A program made the translations under genes and the position numbers. DNA of 20,047 bases from Acidimicrobiaceae bacterium. Lineage in GTDB: Bacteria > Actinomycetota > Acidimicrobiia > Acidimicrobiales > Palsa-688. The stretch's first letter is position 1, and every line of letters starts with the position of its first letter. Location: the NCBI GenBank assembly GCA_030838025.1, contig JAUTXM010000229.1, forward strand, positions 1-20,047, given 5' to 3'. Under the pieces are notes generated by a model, which saw nothing but the letters and a program-made list of their open reading frames with translations, made no database searches and was not told the origin of the DNA. Positions 6,685-13,341 of this stretch are shown one piece after another.

Positions 6685-7389
6685 GTGACATCGACAATGC
6701 AGCGCGACGTACCGACGACCAGCGACGTCGCCACAGACGGTTTTTGTGACACCACGATCCCGGTGCATCCGCCAGTCGAAGGACCCATCGCCACCCGTCG
6801 AGGTGCCTGGCGAATCCTAAAGGGAGTTGTATCGACTGTCGCGGGATTCATACTCGCGGTAATCGCACTCCTGGCGATCGTCGTTGCTATTGGTACCCAT
6901 TTCTCCAGTAACGGGCAACTTGGCCTACTCGGCCATCCAGTCATGAGTGTGCTATCAGGTTCGATGGCGCCAGTCATTCGAACCGGCGATCTTGTGGTCG
7001 ACAACAAGCTCACTGCCACCCAGGCAGCCAATCTGCGCGTTGGGCAGATCATGAGCTTTCGAGCCGCTCCGGGCAGCCCGCAGATCTTCACCCACCGCAT
7101 TGTCGGGGTGGTCCCGCTTCCCAACGGAGCCGTCGGCTACGTCACCAAGGGTGACGCGAACGACTCTCGGGACGGGCCGGTAACACCGTCCACGAATGTC
7201 GTCGGCCTCTTCAAGTCGAAGATTCCTTCCGGGGGCTACATCTTAAATGCCCTGCACCGCCCACTGGTCCTGGGCCTCATCATTGCTTCGCCAATCCTCT
7301 GGCTCCTGTCGGAGCCTTTATGGAGGTGGGCTCGTGAAGCCGACGAACCGGCGGCCTCCACTACTGAGGGGGGTGAGTCGTTCTCCTAG
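6685..7389 (+). CDS. sipW: Signal peptidase I, SipW/ER (S26B) type
   Basis: This 234-residue membrane peptidase has one N-terminal helix (about 47-70), an extracytoplasmic catalytic domain and a C-terminal helix (about 193-209) followed by a short acidic tail. The nucleophile is Ser93 in LSGSMAPVIRTGD. Where bacterial enzymes use Lys, this one has His137 in FTHRIVGVV. The acidic residue is in TKGDANDSRD (Asp157, with Asp160/Asp163 nearby). Ser-His-Asp is the pattern of SipW and the eukaryotic/archaeal enzymes. SipW enzymes process a dedicated set of substrates such as TasA, and three proteins with that kind of signal follow directly. The start is GTG 6685 or ATG 6697; neither has a clear RBS. 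About 215 nt separate it from the response regulator, with only a short unassignable open frame between (from GTG 6519). Confidence 0.92.
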   Translation: MTSTMQRDVPTTSDVATDGFCDTTIPVHPPVEGPIATRRGAWRILKGVVSTVAGFILAVIALLAIVVAIGTHFSSNGQLGLLGHPVMSVLSGSMAPVIRTGDLVVDNKLTATQAANLRVGQIMSFRAAPGSPQIFTHRIVGVVPLPNGAVGYVTKGDANDSRDGPVTPSTNVVGLFKSKIPSGGYILNALHRPLVLGLIIASPILWLLSEPLWRWAREADEPAASTTEGGESFS

Positions 7390-7470
7390 GAATCCGTCAA
7401 TATCACGACTCTCCGATAGGGCACTCCAACGAACACCCGTCACATCAAACCACGAAGGGATTTCGACATC

Positions 7471-8217
7471 ATGAAGCTATTCAGTAAGAAGCGACTGCTG
7501 CTTGTTGGAGGAGCCGTCACCAGCGTTGGGGCGGCCGCCGCACTCCTCACCGGCGCCACATTCGGGTTCTTCAGCAGCGCCGGCGTCGCCAGCGGCAGCA
7601 ACACCTTCACCGCAGGCCACGTAGTGGTCGGGCTCGGATCTGGCGCTCAGGTCACCTGCGCCATCAACCCGATGTCGCCAGGGGACACCCAGGCAAGTAA
7701 CGGCAGCAGTGGCCAGAATGCGCAATGCGAATATGACATCCAGTACACCGGTAACGTGAATGCCTTCTTGGCCCTCGATGTCGCAATTACTGGTCACGGT
7801 TCTGTTGCGGCGACTGAGATCCCTTATACACAGACCACGGCTCCTACGGCGAAGCAAGGTCTCTTCGACGGTACCGCTACAGGCCTTCAACTCGATATCC
7901 ACGATGGCTCTGCCACCTACGTGACTGGCATTACATACACCAGCCAGGCCAATGTCGCAACGACGATGACCCCTACCGGGGGGGCCATCACGGTGCCGAA
8001 CCTGCTGGTCAACAGCGCTGCGATCTCCACTGGCGGAACACGGCATCTCGTCGTGAACTACAGCCTGCCGACAACTGCTGGAAACGCCTACAACCTGGCG
8101 ACTTCTTCCATCGTCCTAAGAATCCATGCAGTCCAGGCTGACAACAACCCGCTTCCCACGAGCCCCGCCTGCGTCGCAGGCCGCCAGTGCGACAGCCCGG
8201 GCATGACCTGGAGCTAG
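7471..8217 (+). CDS. SipW-dependent secreted protein, TasA/camelysin-like (paralogue 1)
   Basis: This is a 248-residue exported protein. The N-terminus has basic MKLFSKKR, a hydrophobic core, then ATFGFFSSAG...NTFTAG. This is the signature of SipW-dependent signal segments, where cleavage falls before or near the FFS block. The mature part is Gly/Ser/Thr-rich and predicted all-beta. It has Cys63 and Cys86 flanking NPMSPGD, a conserved GNVNAFLALDVAI block, a C-terminal strand IVLRIHAVQADNN, then Cys234, Cys240 and the terminal GMTWS. Cysteine pairs suggest disulphides outside the cell. By family it may form extracellular fibres or a biofilm matrix, but this is inferred. ATG 7471 has GAAGGGA about 10 nt upstream. 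It lies 81 nt after the peptidase and is a tandem duplicate of the next gene. Confidence 0.87.
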   Translation: MKLFSKKRLLLVGGAVTSVGAAAALLTGATFGFFSSAGVASGSNTFTAGHVVVGLGSGAQVTCAINPMSPGDTQASNGSSGQNAQCEYDIQYTGNVNAFLALDVAITGHGSVAATEIPYTQTTAPTAKQGLFDGTATGLQLDIHDGSATYVTGITYTSQANVATTMTPTGGAITVPNLLVNSAAISTGGTRHLVVNYSLPTTAGNAYNLATSSIVLRIHAVQADNNPLPTSPACVAGRQCDSPGMTWS

Positions 8218-8257
8218 TCACCTCGAGACAACGCAGTGCAGCACCTGAATCACTCAA

Positions 8258-8287
8258 GAAGGGGGATGGTGGAAGCCATCCCCCTTC
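8258..8287 (+). terminator. Hairpin between paralogues 1 and 2
   Basis: A perfect 12-bp stem, GAAGGGGGATGG with CCATCCCCCTTC (8258-8269/8276-8287), has a 6-nt loop TGGAAG. It begins 41 nt after the stop of paralogue 1 and ends 51 nt before the start of paralogue 2. No T-run follows. It may terminate part of the transcripts or protect the 3' end of the first message, setting different amounts of the proteins. Confidence 0.6.
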
Positions 8288-8338
8288 CTGGCGGTCGATA
8301 TATAACGTCACCAGCCATCGAACCAACGGAGCTATGCC

Positions 8339-9052
8339 ATGAGAAACCGGAGAGCGAAACGAGCGGCAACTGTTGCCGCTGCTCTTTTGTCTCTCGGGGC
8401 AACAGGAACCTTCGTTGCCGGCGTCACCTTTGGCTTGTTCAGCAGCGCCGGACACGTCAGCGGCAACAACACGTTCACCGCTGGCGTCGTCTCCTTCGGA
8501 TCACCGGTCTCCACGACGTGCGCGATCACCCCGATGTCGCCCGGCGACGCCTCCACCGGGTGGTCACCAGCGGGCTCGAACGCGACCTGCACGTACCAGG
8601 TCACGTTCTCAGGGAACGTCCCGGCCTTTCTCGGTCTCGACCTGACCATCACTGGGGCCGCCGGTACGCCCGTAGCTCCATATGGCGGATCAACACCGAG
8701 CGCCGCGTCAGGACTCTTCGATGGCACGGCGAACGGGCTCCAGCTGCTCGTCACCGACAGCGCTACCAACTTCGTGAACAACACCACCTACCAGAACCAG
8801 GCCGGTACCCCGGTGTCGCTGTCGTCTACCTCATCTGTCACCGATCTCCTAATCAGCCGTACGGCGTCGACCAACGGTGCGACCGATACCATCACCGTCA
8901 ACTACAAGCTGCCCACGTCGGCATCGAACGCTTATAACTCGGCAAGCTCGACGATCGTCCTCGTGATCCACGCGGTGCAGGCGAACAACAACGCATTACC
9001 CGTTGGCTGCGCCGCCGGAAACGTTTGCAGTTCGGGATTCAACTGGAGCTGA
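8339..9052 (+). CDS. SipW-dependent secreted protein, TasA/camelysin-like (paralogue 2)
   Basis: This 237-residue protein is clearly related to the preceding one along its length. It has basic MRNRRAKR, a hydrophobic core, VTFGLFSSAG...NNTFTAG, Cys61 and Cys84 flanking TPMSPGD, GNVPAFLGLDLTI, SGLFDGTANGLQL, and the C-terminal strand IVLVIHAVQANNN. It then has Cys224, Cys230 and the end GFNWS. DNA identity is also visible around the signal segment (cagcagcgccgg in both), so the pair arose by tandem duplication. ATG 8339 has GGAG at 8328-8331. The mature domain should be an extracellular beta sandwich. Fibre formation is a family-based guess; an adhesin or matrix role would fit equally. Confidence 0.87.
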   Translation: MRNRRAKRAATVAAALLSLGATGTFVAGVTFGLFSSAGHVSGNNTFTAGVVSFGSPVSTTCAITPMSPGDASTGWSPAGSNATCTYQVTFSGNVPAFLGLDLTITGAAGTPVAPYGGSTPSAASGLFDGTANGLQLLVTDSATNFVNNTTYQNQAGTPVSLSSTSSVTDLLISRTASTNGATDTITVNYKLPTSASNAYNSASSTIVLVIHAVQANNNALPVGCAAGNVCSSGFNWS

Positions 9053-9102
9053 CCGGCGGGCCATCGCCTGTTTCGGCCAACAATCTGAGAGAAGTGGTTC
9101 AA

Positions 9103-9969
9103 ATGAGAACTAAGCGAATCGATGTCATCGTCGTACTACTAGCAGTTCTTGTCACCGTAGTACTGGCAATCGCGCGCACCGTCAAGCTCCGAACCGCGGC
9201 GTCCGGCGGCCCGGCGAGGACGGGCGCCAAGCGAGGTCGTCGAGGGAAGGGGTTCTTGCGGAGGAAGCGAGTTCAGGTGGCACTCGCGCTGGCCGCACTT
9301 GCCGCGGTGGCGTCGGCGAGCGTCGGGGTCACGCTGGCTTTGTACAGCAACAAGCCGACTGGCGAGACGAATACCTTTGTCGCAGGAACCGTCAGCGTTT
9401 CCAACGTGGTGACTGGCGCCTGCTCCGCGTCCACGAACAATATGGCCCCGGCAGATACTGCCAGCTGCACACTCGCCACAACCTACGGCGGAACGCTGTC
9501 GGGGTACATGGGCCTGGACGTGTTCATAGCCACACAGAAAAACACAACGGCAGGGGGTGGTAGTGCCACGAATCTCTACAACCCAGCCGATACGACAAAC
9601 GAAGCCCAAATCACAGTCAGCAGTACGACACCAACGGTCACCTATATTGCGGCTGCAACAAATTTCGGCACGGCGATTACGTGTCCCGCCGCTCTAGCGA
9701 GCCTGGATGGCAACAGCTATACGAGCTACAACGCCTGCTACCAACTTTCGAATCTCCTCGTGGCGTCGACCGCGTTTGCTAGTGGCACCGTCACCTTCAC
9801 AACTGGGATCACGCTCCCGAGTACCCAACCGAATACGTACCAAGGCAGTAGTGCCGTCGTCGTGCTGGCAGCACATGTCGTGCAATCGAAGAACAACACC
9901 CTCAATTGCACCGGCGGGGCCACGGCCGGGGTCGTCTGCGCCGCCGGAACCGGGTTTAGCTGGAGCTAA
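9103..9969 (+). CDS. SipW-dependent secreted protein, TasA/camelysin-like (paralogue 3, extended N-terminus)
   Basis: This 288-residue divergent paralogue has the core layout of the other two: a hydrophobic signal (about 58-80) ending GVTLALYSN, NTFVAG, Cys107 and Cys122 around NNMAPAD, GYMGLDVFI, the C-terminal strand VVVLAAHVVQSKNN, then Cys269, Cys279 and the end GFSWS. It carries two extra cysteines (194, 212). Unlike the others it has about 55 additional N-terminal residues with a second hydrophobic helix (8-24) and a very basic linker (RGRRGKG, FLRRKR). ATG 9103 has GAGAAG at 9088-9093 as RBS. A TTG at 9256, next to GGGAAGGGG, would instead give an N-terminus like its relatives. The extended form could be a membrane anchor or minor subunit; which form is made cannot be told from sequence. 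Confidence 0.83.
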   Translation: MRTKRIDVIVVLLAVLVTVVLAIARTVKLRTAASGGPARTGAKRGRRGKGFLRRKRVQVALALAALAAVASASVGVTLALYSNKPTGETNTFVAGTVSVSNVVTGACSASTNNMAPADTASCTLATTYGGTLSGYMGLDVFIATQKNTTAGGGSATNLYNPADTTNEAQITVSSTTPTVTYIAAATNFGTAITCPAALASLDGNSYTSYNACYQLSNLLVASTAFASGTVTFTTGITLPSTQPNTYQGSSAVVVLAAHVVQSKNNTLNCTGGATAGVVCAAGTGFSWS

Positions 9970-9973
9970 GTCG

Positions 9974-10423
9974 ATGATTCGGCGACCCTTCAGGAGTGGG
10001 CTTGCTGTGGCGATTACGGTCGTCATGGTGAGCATCCTGATACCGACCCTCGCTTGGGCTCAGTACAGCTCGCCTGAGCCATGTCGGGCGGCCTCCTGCT
10101 CCGAGACGAGAACGTTTGCGACTCATGTGTTGCTGGCTCCTGGCAGACCCAGCTGTTCTGGTTTGGCCCTGCTATCGGTGACCTTGACGTGGGCGGCCCC
10201 GGCTGACTCTGCGTATGCTCTCAGCTACGAGCTCGGCGAGTCTGCGACTTCAGGCTCGGGGTATAGCTATACGAATGTCGGCACGGGAACCTCGACTTCC
10301 TTTGGTATCTCGAGTGGCAATCATTACTACGTGGTCCGCTCTGTCAACCAGCTGTGGAGGGGAGCCCTGTCGCCTGAACGGGAGGTCGTCGGAGTCCTTG
10401 TTTTAGCAGCGAGCTGCCCGTAA
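9974..10423 (+). CDS. Small Sec-secreted protein with possible fibronectin III-like domain
   Basis: This 149-residue protein has an ordinary Sec signal peptide (MIRRPFRSG, hydrophobic core, IPTLAWAQ, cleavage likely after AWA near residue 29), unlike the SipW-type signals before it. A Cys-containing stretch follows, then a region from LSVTLTWAAPADSAYALSYEL to YYVVRSVNQLWRGALSPEREV. This has the strand pattern and Trp/Tyr spacing of a fibronectin type III-like beta sandwich. ATG 9974 lies 4 nt after the stop of paralogue 3, and its RBS (GGAG, 9962-9965) sits inside the Trp-Ser codons of that gene, so the two are co-translated. It may be an accessory or capping component of the surface module, but that is positional inference. 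The fold call is tentative. Confidence 0.75.
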   Translation: MIRRPFRSGLAVAITVVMVSILIPTLAWAQYSSPEPCRAASCSETRTFATHVLLAPGRPSCSGLALLSVTLTWAAPADSAYALSYELGESATSGSGYSYTNVGTGTSTSFGISSGNHYYVVRSVNQLWRGALSPEREVVGVLVLAASCP

Positions 10424-10446
10424 GAGAACGAGATACGGATACGGTG

Positions 10447-11187
10447 CTACGAGCCGTTCTGGACTCGGGCTGAGACCTTGTTGAGGACTGCGGTTCTGAC
10501 GCTGGCGGGGATGGCGCTGCCGACACTGAAGAAGTCCACATGGGCTTCGATGCGAGGAGCGATGAAAAATACGAGGTACTCGTTGAGCGTCGATGTCTTG
10601 CCGGCGTTCGTGAACGTGATGCTTCCGGTAGCCGTAGCGACGACATTGGCCGGACCGCCGCCGGTCCCGGGCGTGATCTTGAGGGTGGCCGACTTCACTG
10701 CGACCCCCTTCGGCGCGACCGCCGTCAGGCGAGACTTGATCTCCTGCAGGAAGCAATCCGAGGCCTTCGCGTTGGTCAGCCCCGAGGTGTCGCCCTGCAC
10801 GTCAACGGGCGACTTGAAGCTGGAAGCAGTCGACGAGATGTAGGTCGTTCCCTTGACAAAGTCGGGGGCGTAGGCCACCGCCACCTTGTCGCCGGTCGTG
10901 TTCGGAACCCCAACACATTGGGCGAACGCCGCCGCCGCGGCGTTCGCATCAGCCGGGACGGCCGCGGGCCTCGCCACCCAGCCGGCCGGAAGGTCGTCGG
11001 CCTGGACGACGATCGATTGCAGTTGTGTCGGGCCCGGCGGCGGCGAGGTCGTACTCACGGGCAGGCTGGTGAGCGGGGTGGTGGTCGTGCGGCTGCCACC
11101 GCTGCTCCCACAGCCGCCGGCAAGGAGTGCCAAGCCGGCGATGCCAGCCAGGAGTCGGGATGCGGTAGGGCGGGGCAACGACGGCAT
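10447..11187 (-). CDS. Lipoprotein of unknown function
   Basis: The protein has 246 residues with a type II signal peptide: Arg-containing n-region, hydrophobic LLAGIAGLALLAGG and a lipidated Cys26 (LAGGC lipobox). A low-complexity Ser/Thr/Pro linker (about 27-55) leads to a compact domain of about 190 residues. It starts LQSIVVQADDLPAGW and contains two cysteines (AQCVGV, SDCFLQ) that may form a disulphide. It ends in alternating strands and a helix (RTAVLNKVSARVQ). The layout resembles actinobacterial extracytoplasmic sensor or lipoprotein domains of the PknH-C type, but I cannot assign it. ATG 11187 places the signal peptide correctly; no strong RBS is visible. An upstream in-frame extension to 11319 lacks signal features. 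It is convergent with the preceding secreted-protein gene, only 23 nt between stops. Confidence 0.8.
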   Translation of the reverse strand: MPSLPRPTASRLLAGIAGLALLAGGCGSSGGSRTTTTPLTSLPVSTTSPPPGPTQLQSIVVQADDLPAGWVARPAAVPADANAAAAAFAQCVGVPNTTGDKVAVAYAPDFVKGTTYISSTASSFKSPVDVQGDTSGLTNAKASDCFLQEIKSRLTAVAPKGVAVKSATLKITPGTGGGPANVVATATGSITFTNAGKTSTLNEYLVFFIAPRIEAHVDFFSVGSAIPASVRTAVLNKVSARVQNGS

Positions 11188-11327
11188 AGTCGGGCATCGT
11201 AAGTGACCGACACCCGCTGGAGCAGGCCGACTCCAGGGACGAGATCGGGTCGTCGGGTCGTTTCCCGGAGAGAACGGTTGCCGAGACATCAACTTTGGCC
11301 GGATATGTGGCTCGAACAATGGGGGGC

Positions 11328-11360
11328 CGGGACGGCCGGTCGGAGCGCCCGGCCGTCCCG
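11328..11360 (-). terminator. Hairpin downstream of the catalase-like small gene
   Basis: A perfect 12-bp inverted repeat, CGGGACGGCCGG (11328-11339) with CCGGCCGTCCCG (11349-11360), has a 9-nt loop. It lies 45 nt past the stop of the minus-strand gene at 11406. No U-run is present on that strand. Confidence 0.55.
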
Positions 11361-11405
11361 AGGTGTGTCGAAGGCACTACGCCGCCGGTAGTGGCTCCCC
11401 GTTGC

Positions 11406-11609
11406 TCAGGCCTTGGCCGCCCGAGCGCCGAGCTCGGGGTCGACCTGACGCCAGTACTCGATCACCCCAGCCGTGACATCGGGATCAACTCCCTGACTGG
11501 CGTGGCCCACGATGTTGGACGCCAGATGCTCCCCGTCGGTGTCCGAGAGCACTTCCCGGTACAGCGAGCCGGGCTGGCCGAAGTCGTCGTCCGTATACGG
11601 ATCGGTCAT
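11406..11609 (-). CDS. Stand-alone catalase C-terminal (catalase-related) domain protein
   Basis: This 67-residue protein matches only the C-terminal helical end of monofunctional haem catalases. The pattern DDFGQPGSLYREVLSDTD, HLASNIVGHAS and VIEYWRQVDPELGAR is characteristic of that end. The haem-binding barrel and the catalytic His/Asn of the usual 480-residue enzyme are absent, so it cannot be a catalase by itself. It is not simply a cut gene: the ATG at 11609-11607 has a good GGAGG about 6 nt upstream, the frame is clean and a hairpin follows the stop. No further catalase sequence is seen upstream, where AT-rich promoter DNA begins. It is divergent from a Fur-family regulator, the usual partner of catalase genes, so it is probably a remnant of a catalase locus that has kept, or gained, its own start. 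Confidence 0.75.
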   Translation of the reverse strand: MTDPYTDDDFGQPGSLYREVLSDTDGEHLASNIVGHASQGVDPDVTAGVIEYWRQVDPELGARAAKA

Positions 11610-11639
11610 GAGCGCCTCCGTCGCGCCGTCGGCTGGCCA

Positions 11640-11713
11640 CGAAGTTAGAACGTATCAAAAGAAGGATATCTTCGCTACCACGGAGGATTCAAAGTCTGTA
11701 TCTTGGAGCGATC
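11640..11713. promoter_or_regulatory. AT-rich divergent promoter region, possible Fur/PerR operator
   Basis: This short intergenic stretch is much richer in A/T than its surroundings and separates two divergent genes. It contains a hyphenated dyad GAAG-GATAT-CTTC at 11661-11673. Fur-family repressors often bind AT-rich dyads in front of their own gene, but this one does not match the classical Fur or PerR box well. GGAG at 11705-11708 is the RBS of the regulator. Confidence 0.35.
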
Positions 11714-12157
11714 ATGATCGAACTGATCGACCGGCTGCGCCAGCGGGAATGGCGCCTCACGGCCCAGCGTCGGGTGGTAGCCCAGGTCCTGACGGGTGAG
11801 CACGTGCACCTGACGGCCGAGGCCGTGCACGGTCGAGCCCGGGTGCTGCTGCCCGAGATCAGCCTGGCAACGGTGTACAACACGCTCAACGAGCTGGTCG
11901 CCATGGGCGAGGTCCGCGAGGTCCAAGCCGGCGACGGCCCCCGCCGCTACGACCCCAACGTCACGTCGCCGCATCAACACCTCCAATGTGTTCGCTGCGG
12001 CACCCTTTGGGACGTCGAGCCCGCGGGAGCCGATGATCTCGCCCTGCCGGTGGACCAACAGCGCGGGTTCCGCCTGCTCGACGTCGACATCGTCTTCCGG
12101 GGCATGTGTCCCGCCTGTGACCGGCAGGCGCGCCAACCAGCAACGAACCCGGCGTAG
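11714..12157 (+). CDS. Fur/PerR-family transcriptional regulator
   Basis: This 147-residue regulator has a winged helix (about 1-82) with LTAQRRVVAQVL and the recognition helix ISLATVYNTLNELVAMGEV. Its dimerisation/metal domain contains HQHLQCVRCG (His87, His89, Cys92, Cys95) and CPAC (Cys132, Cys135). The two Cys-x-x-Cys pairs form the structural zinc site; the histidines belong to the regulatory metal site. This subtype includes PerR/FurA-like sensors of peroxide or iron. Whether it senses iron, manganese or peroxide cannot be decided from sequence alone. The ATG at 11714 has GGAG 5 nt upstream. The divergent catalase-domain gene favours an oxidative-stress role. It is followed 29 nt later by aroC, which is probably independent. 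Confidence 0.92.
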   Translation: MIELIDRLRQREWRLTAQRRVVAQVLTGEHVHLTAEAVHGRARVLLPEISLATVYNTLNELVAMGEVREVQAGDGPRRYDPNVTSPHQHLQCVRCGTLWDVEPAGADDLALPVDQQRGFRLLDVDIVFRGMCPACDRQARQPATNPA

Positions 12158-12186
12158 CCGTCACAGCCCCTCGGTAGGCTGCGGTC

Positions 12187-13341
12187 GTGCTTCGGTTCCT
12201 CACGGCCGGCGAATCCCACGGGCGGGCCCTCGTCGTCATCGTCGAGGGCATCCCGGCCGGCCTCGAGTTGTCGGTGGAGGAGCTGCAGGGCGAGCTGGCC
12301 CGTCGCCGGCTGGGGTACGGCCGCGGTCCCCGGATGCGCTTCGAGGCCGACGAGCTGACCCTCGTCGGAGGGTTCCGCCATGGCCGGACGCTCGGGTCCC
12401 CGGTGGCCATCATGATCGGCAACACCGAATGGCCCAAGTGGGAGCAGGAGATGTCTCCCGGGCCGGGCCACACCGACAAGCCCCTGACCGAGCCCCGCCC
12501 GGGACACGCCGACCTGGCGGGCATGCAGAAGTACGGCTTCGATGACGCCCGCAATGTCCTGGAGCGGGCCTCGGCCCGCGAGACGGCGGCCCGCGTCGCC
12601 GCCGGATGCTGCGCCAAATCCCTGCTGGCGCAGATCGGTGTGGGAATCGTCAGCCACGTGGTGCAGCTGGGACCGGTCGTGGCCAAGTCGACCGCCCGCC
12701 CGACGCCCGCCGACCTGGCCACGGTCGACGCTTCGGAGGTGCGCTGTTTCGACCCCGAGGCCGAGGCGGCCATGATCGCGGAGATCAAGGCGGCGGCCAA
12801 GGACGGTGACTCCCTCGGCGGGATCGTCGAGGTGCTGGCCTACGGCGTACCCGTCGGCCTCGGCAGCCATGTGCACTGGGACCGCAAGCTCGACGGGTTG
12901 CTGGCCCAGGCCATGCTCAGCATTCACGCCGTCAAGGGAGTCGAGATCGGCGACGGCTTCGAGGTCGCCGGCCGGCGCGGGTCGCAGGCCCACGACCCGA
13001 TCAGCTGGGACCCCGAGGCGGGGACCTACCGGCGGGAGACGACCCTGGCGGGCGGCGTCGAGGGCGGGATGTCCACCGGCGAGCTGGTCGTGGCCCGGGC
13101 CGCCATGAAGCCGCTGGCGACCCTCAACCGGCCGGTGCTCAAGACCGTCGATGTCGTCACCAAGGCCGAGACGGTCGCATTCAAGGAGCGCACCGATGTC
13201 ACGGCGGTCCCCGCCATGGGCGTGGTGGCCGAGACCATGATGGCCCTCGTGCTGGCCGGCGAGGCCCTGCGCAAGTTCGGTGGCGACTCGGTGGCGGAGT
13301 TCGTCCGCAACCACGACGCCTTCGTCGGCCACCTTGGTTGA
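12187..13341 (+). CDS. aroC: Chorismate synthase
   Basis: This 384-residue enzyme of normal family length converts EPSP to chorismate with reduced FMN, the last shikimate step. Signatures are GESHG at 8-12, RRLGYGRGPRM near 40-50, the block RASARETAARVAAG, and the C-terminal signature around RPVLKTVDVVTKAETVAFKERTD with AVPAMGVVAE. GTG 12187 is chosen because the conserved N-terminus (MLRFLTAGESHG) starts there. It opens a tightly packed operon: the next gene begins 8 nt before its stop. Confidence 0.97.
   Translation: MLRFLTAGESHGRALVVIVEGIPAGLELSVEELQGELARRRLGYGRGPRMRFEADELTLVGGFRHGRTLGSPVAIMIGNTEWPKWEQEMSPGPGHTDKPLTEPRPGHADLAGMQKYGFDDARNVLERASARETAARVAAGCCAKSLLAQIGVGIVSHVVQLGPVVAKSTARPTPADLATVDASEVRCFDPEAEAAMIAEIKAAAKDGDSLGGIVEVLAYGVPVGLGSHVHWDRKLDGLLAQAMLSIHAVKGVEIGDGFEVAGRRGSQAHDPISWDPEAGTYRRETTLAGGVEGGMSTGELVVARAAMKPLATLNRPVLKTVDVVTKAETVAFKERTDVTAVPAMGVVAETMMALVLAGEALRKFGGDSVAEFVRNHDAFVGHLG

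Noticed and set aside
6519..6690. Small open frame between the response regulator and sipW
   Set aside because: It starts at GTG without a clear RBS, is about 55 residues, overlaps the sipW start region and resembles nothing known.
10540..11202. Plus-strand 220-residue open frame
   Set aside because: It is opposite the lipoprotein gene, whose signal peptide and lipobox are clear; the plus frame is Arg/Gly-rich without features.
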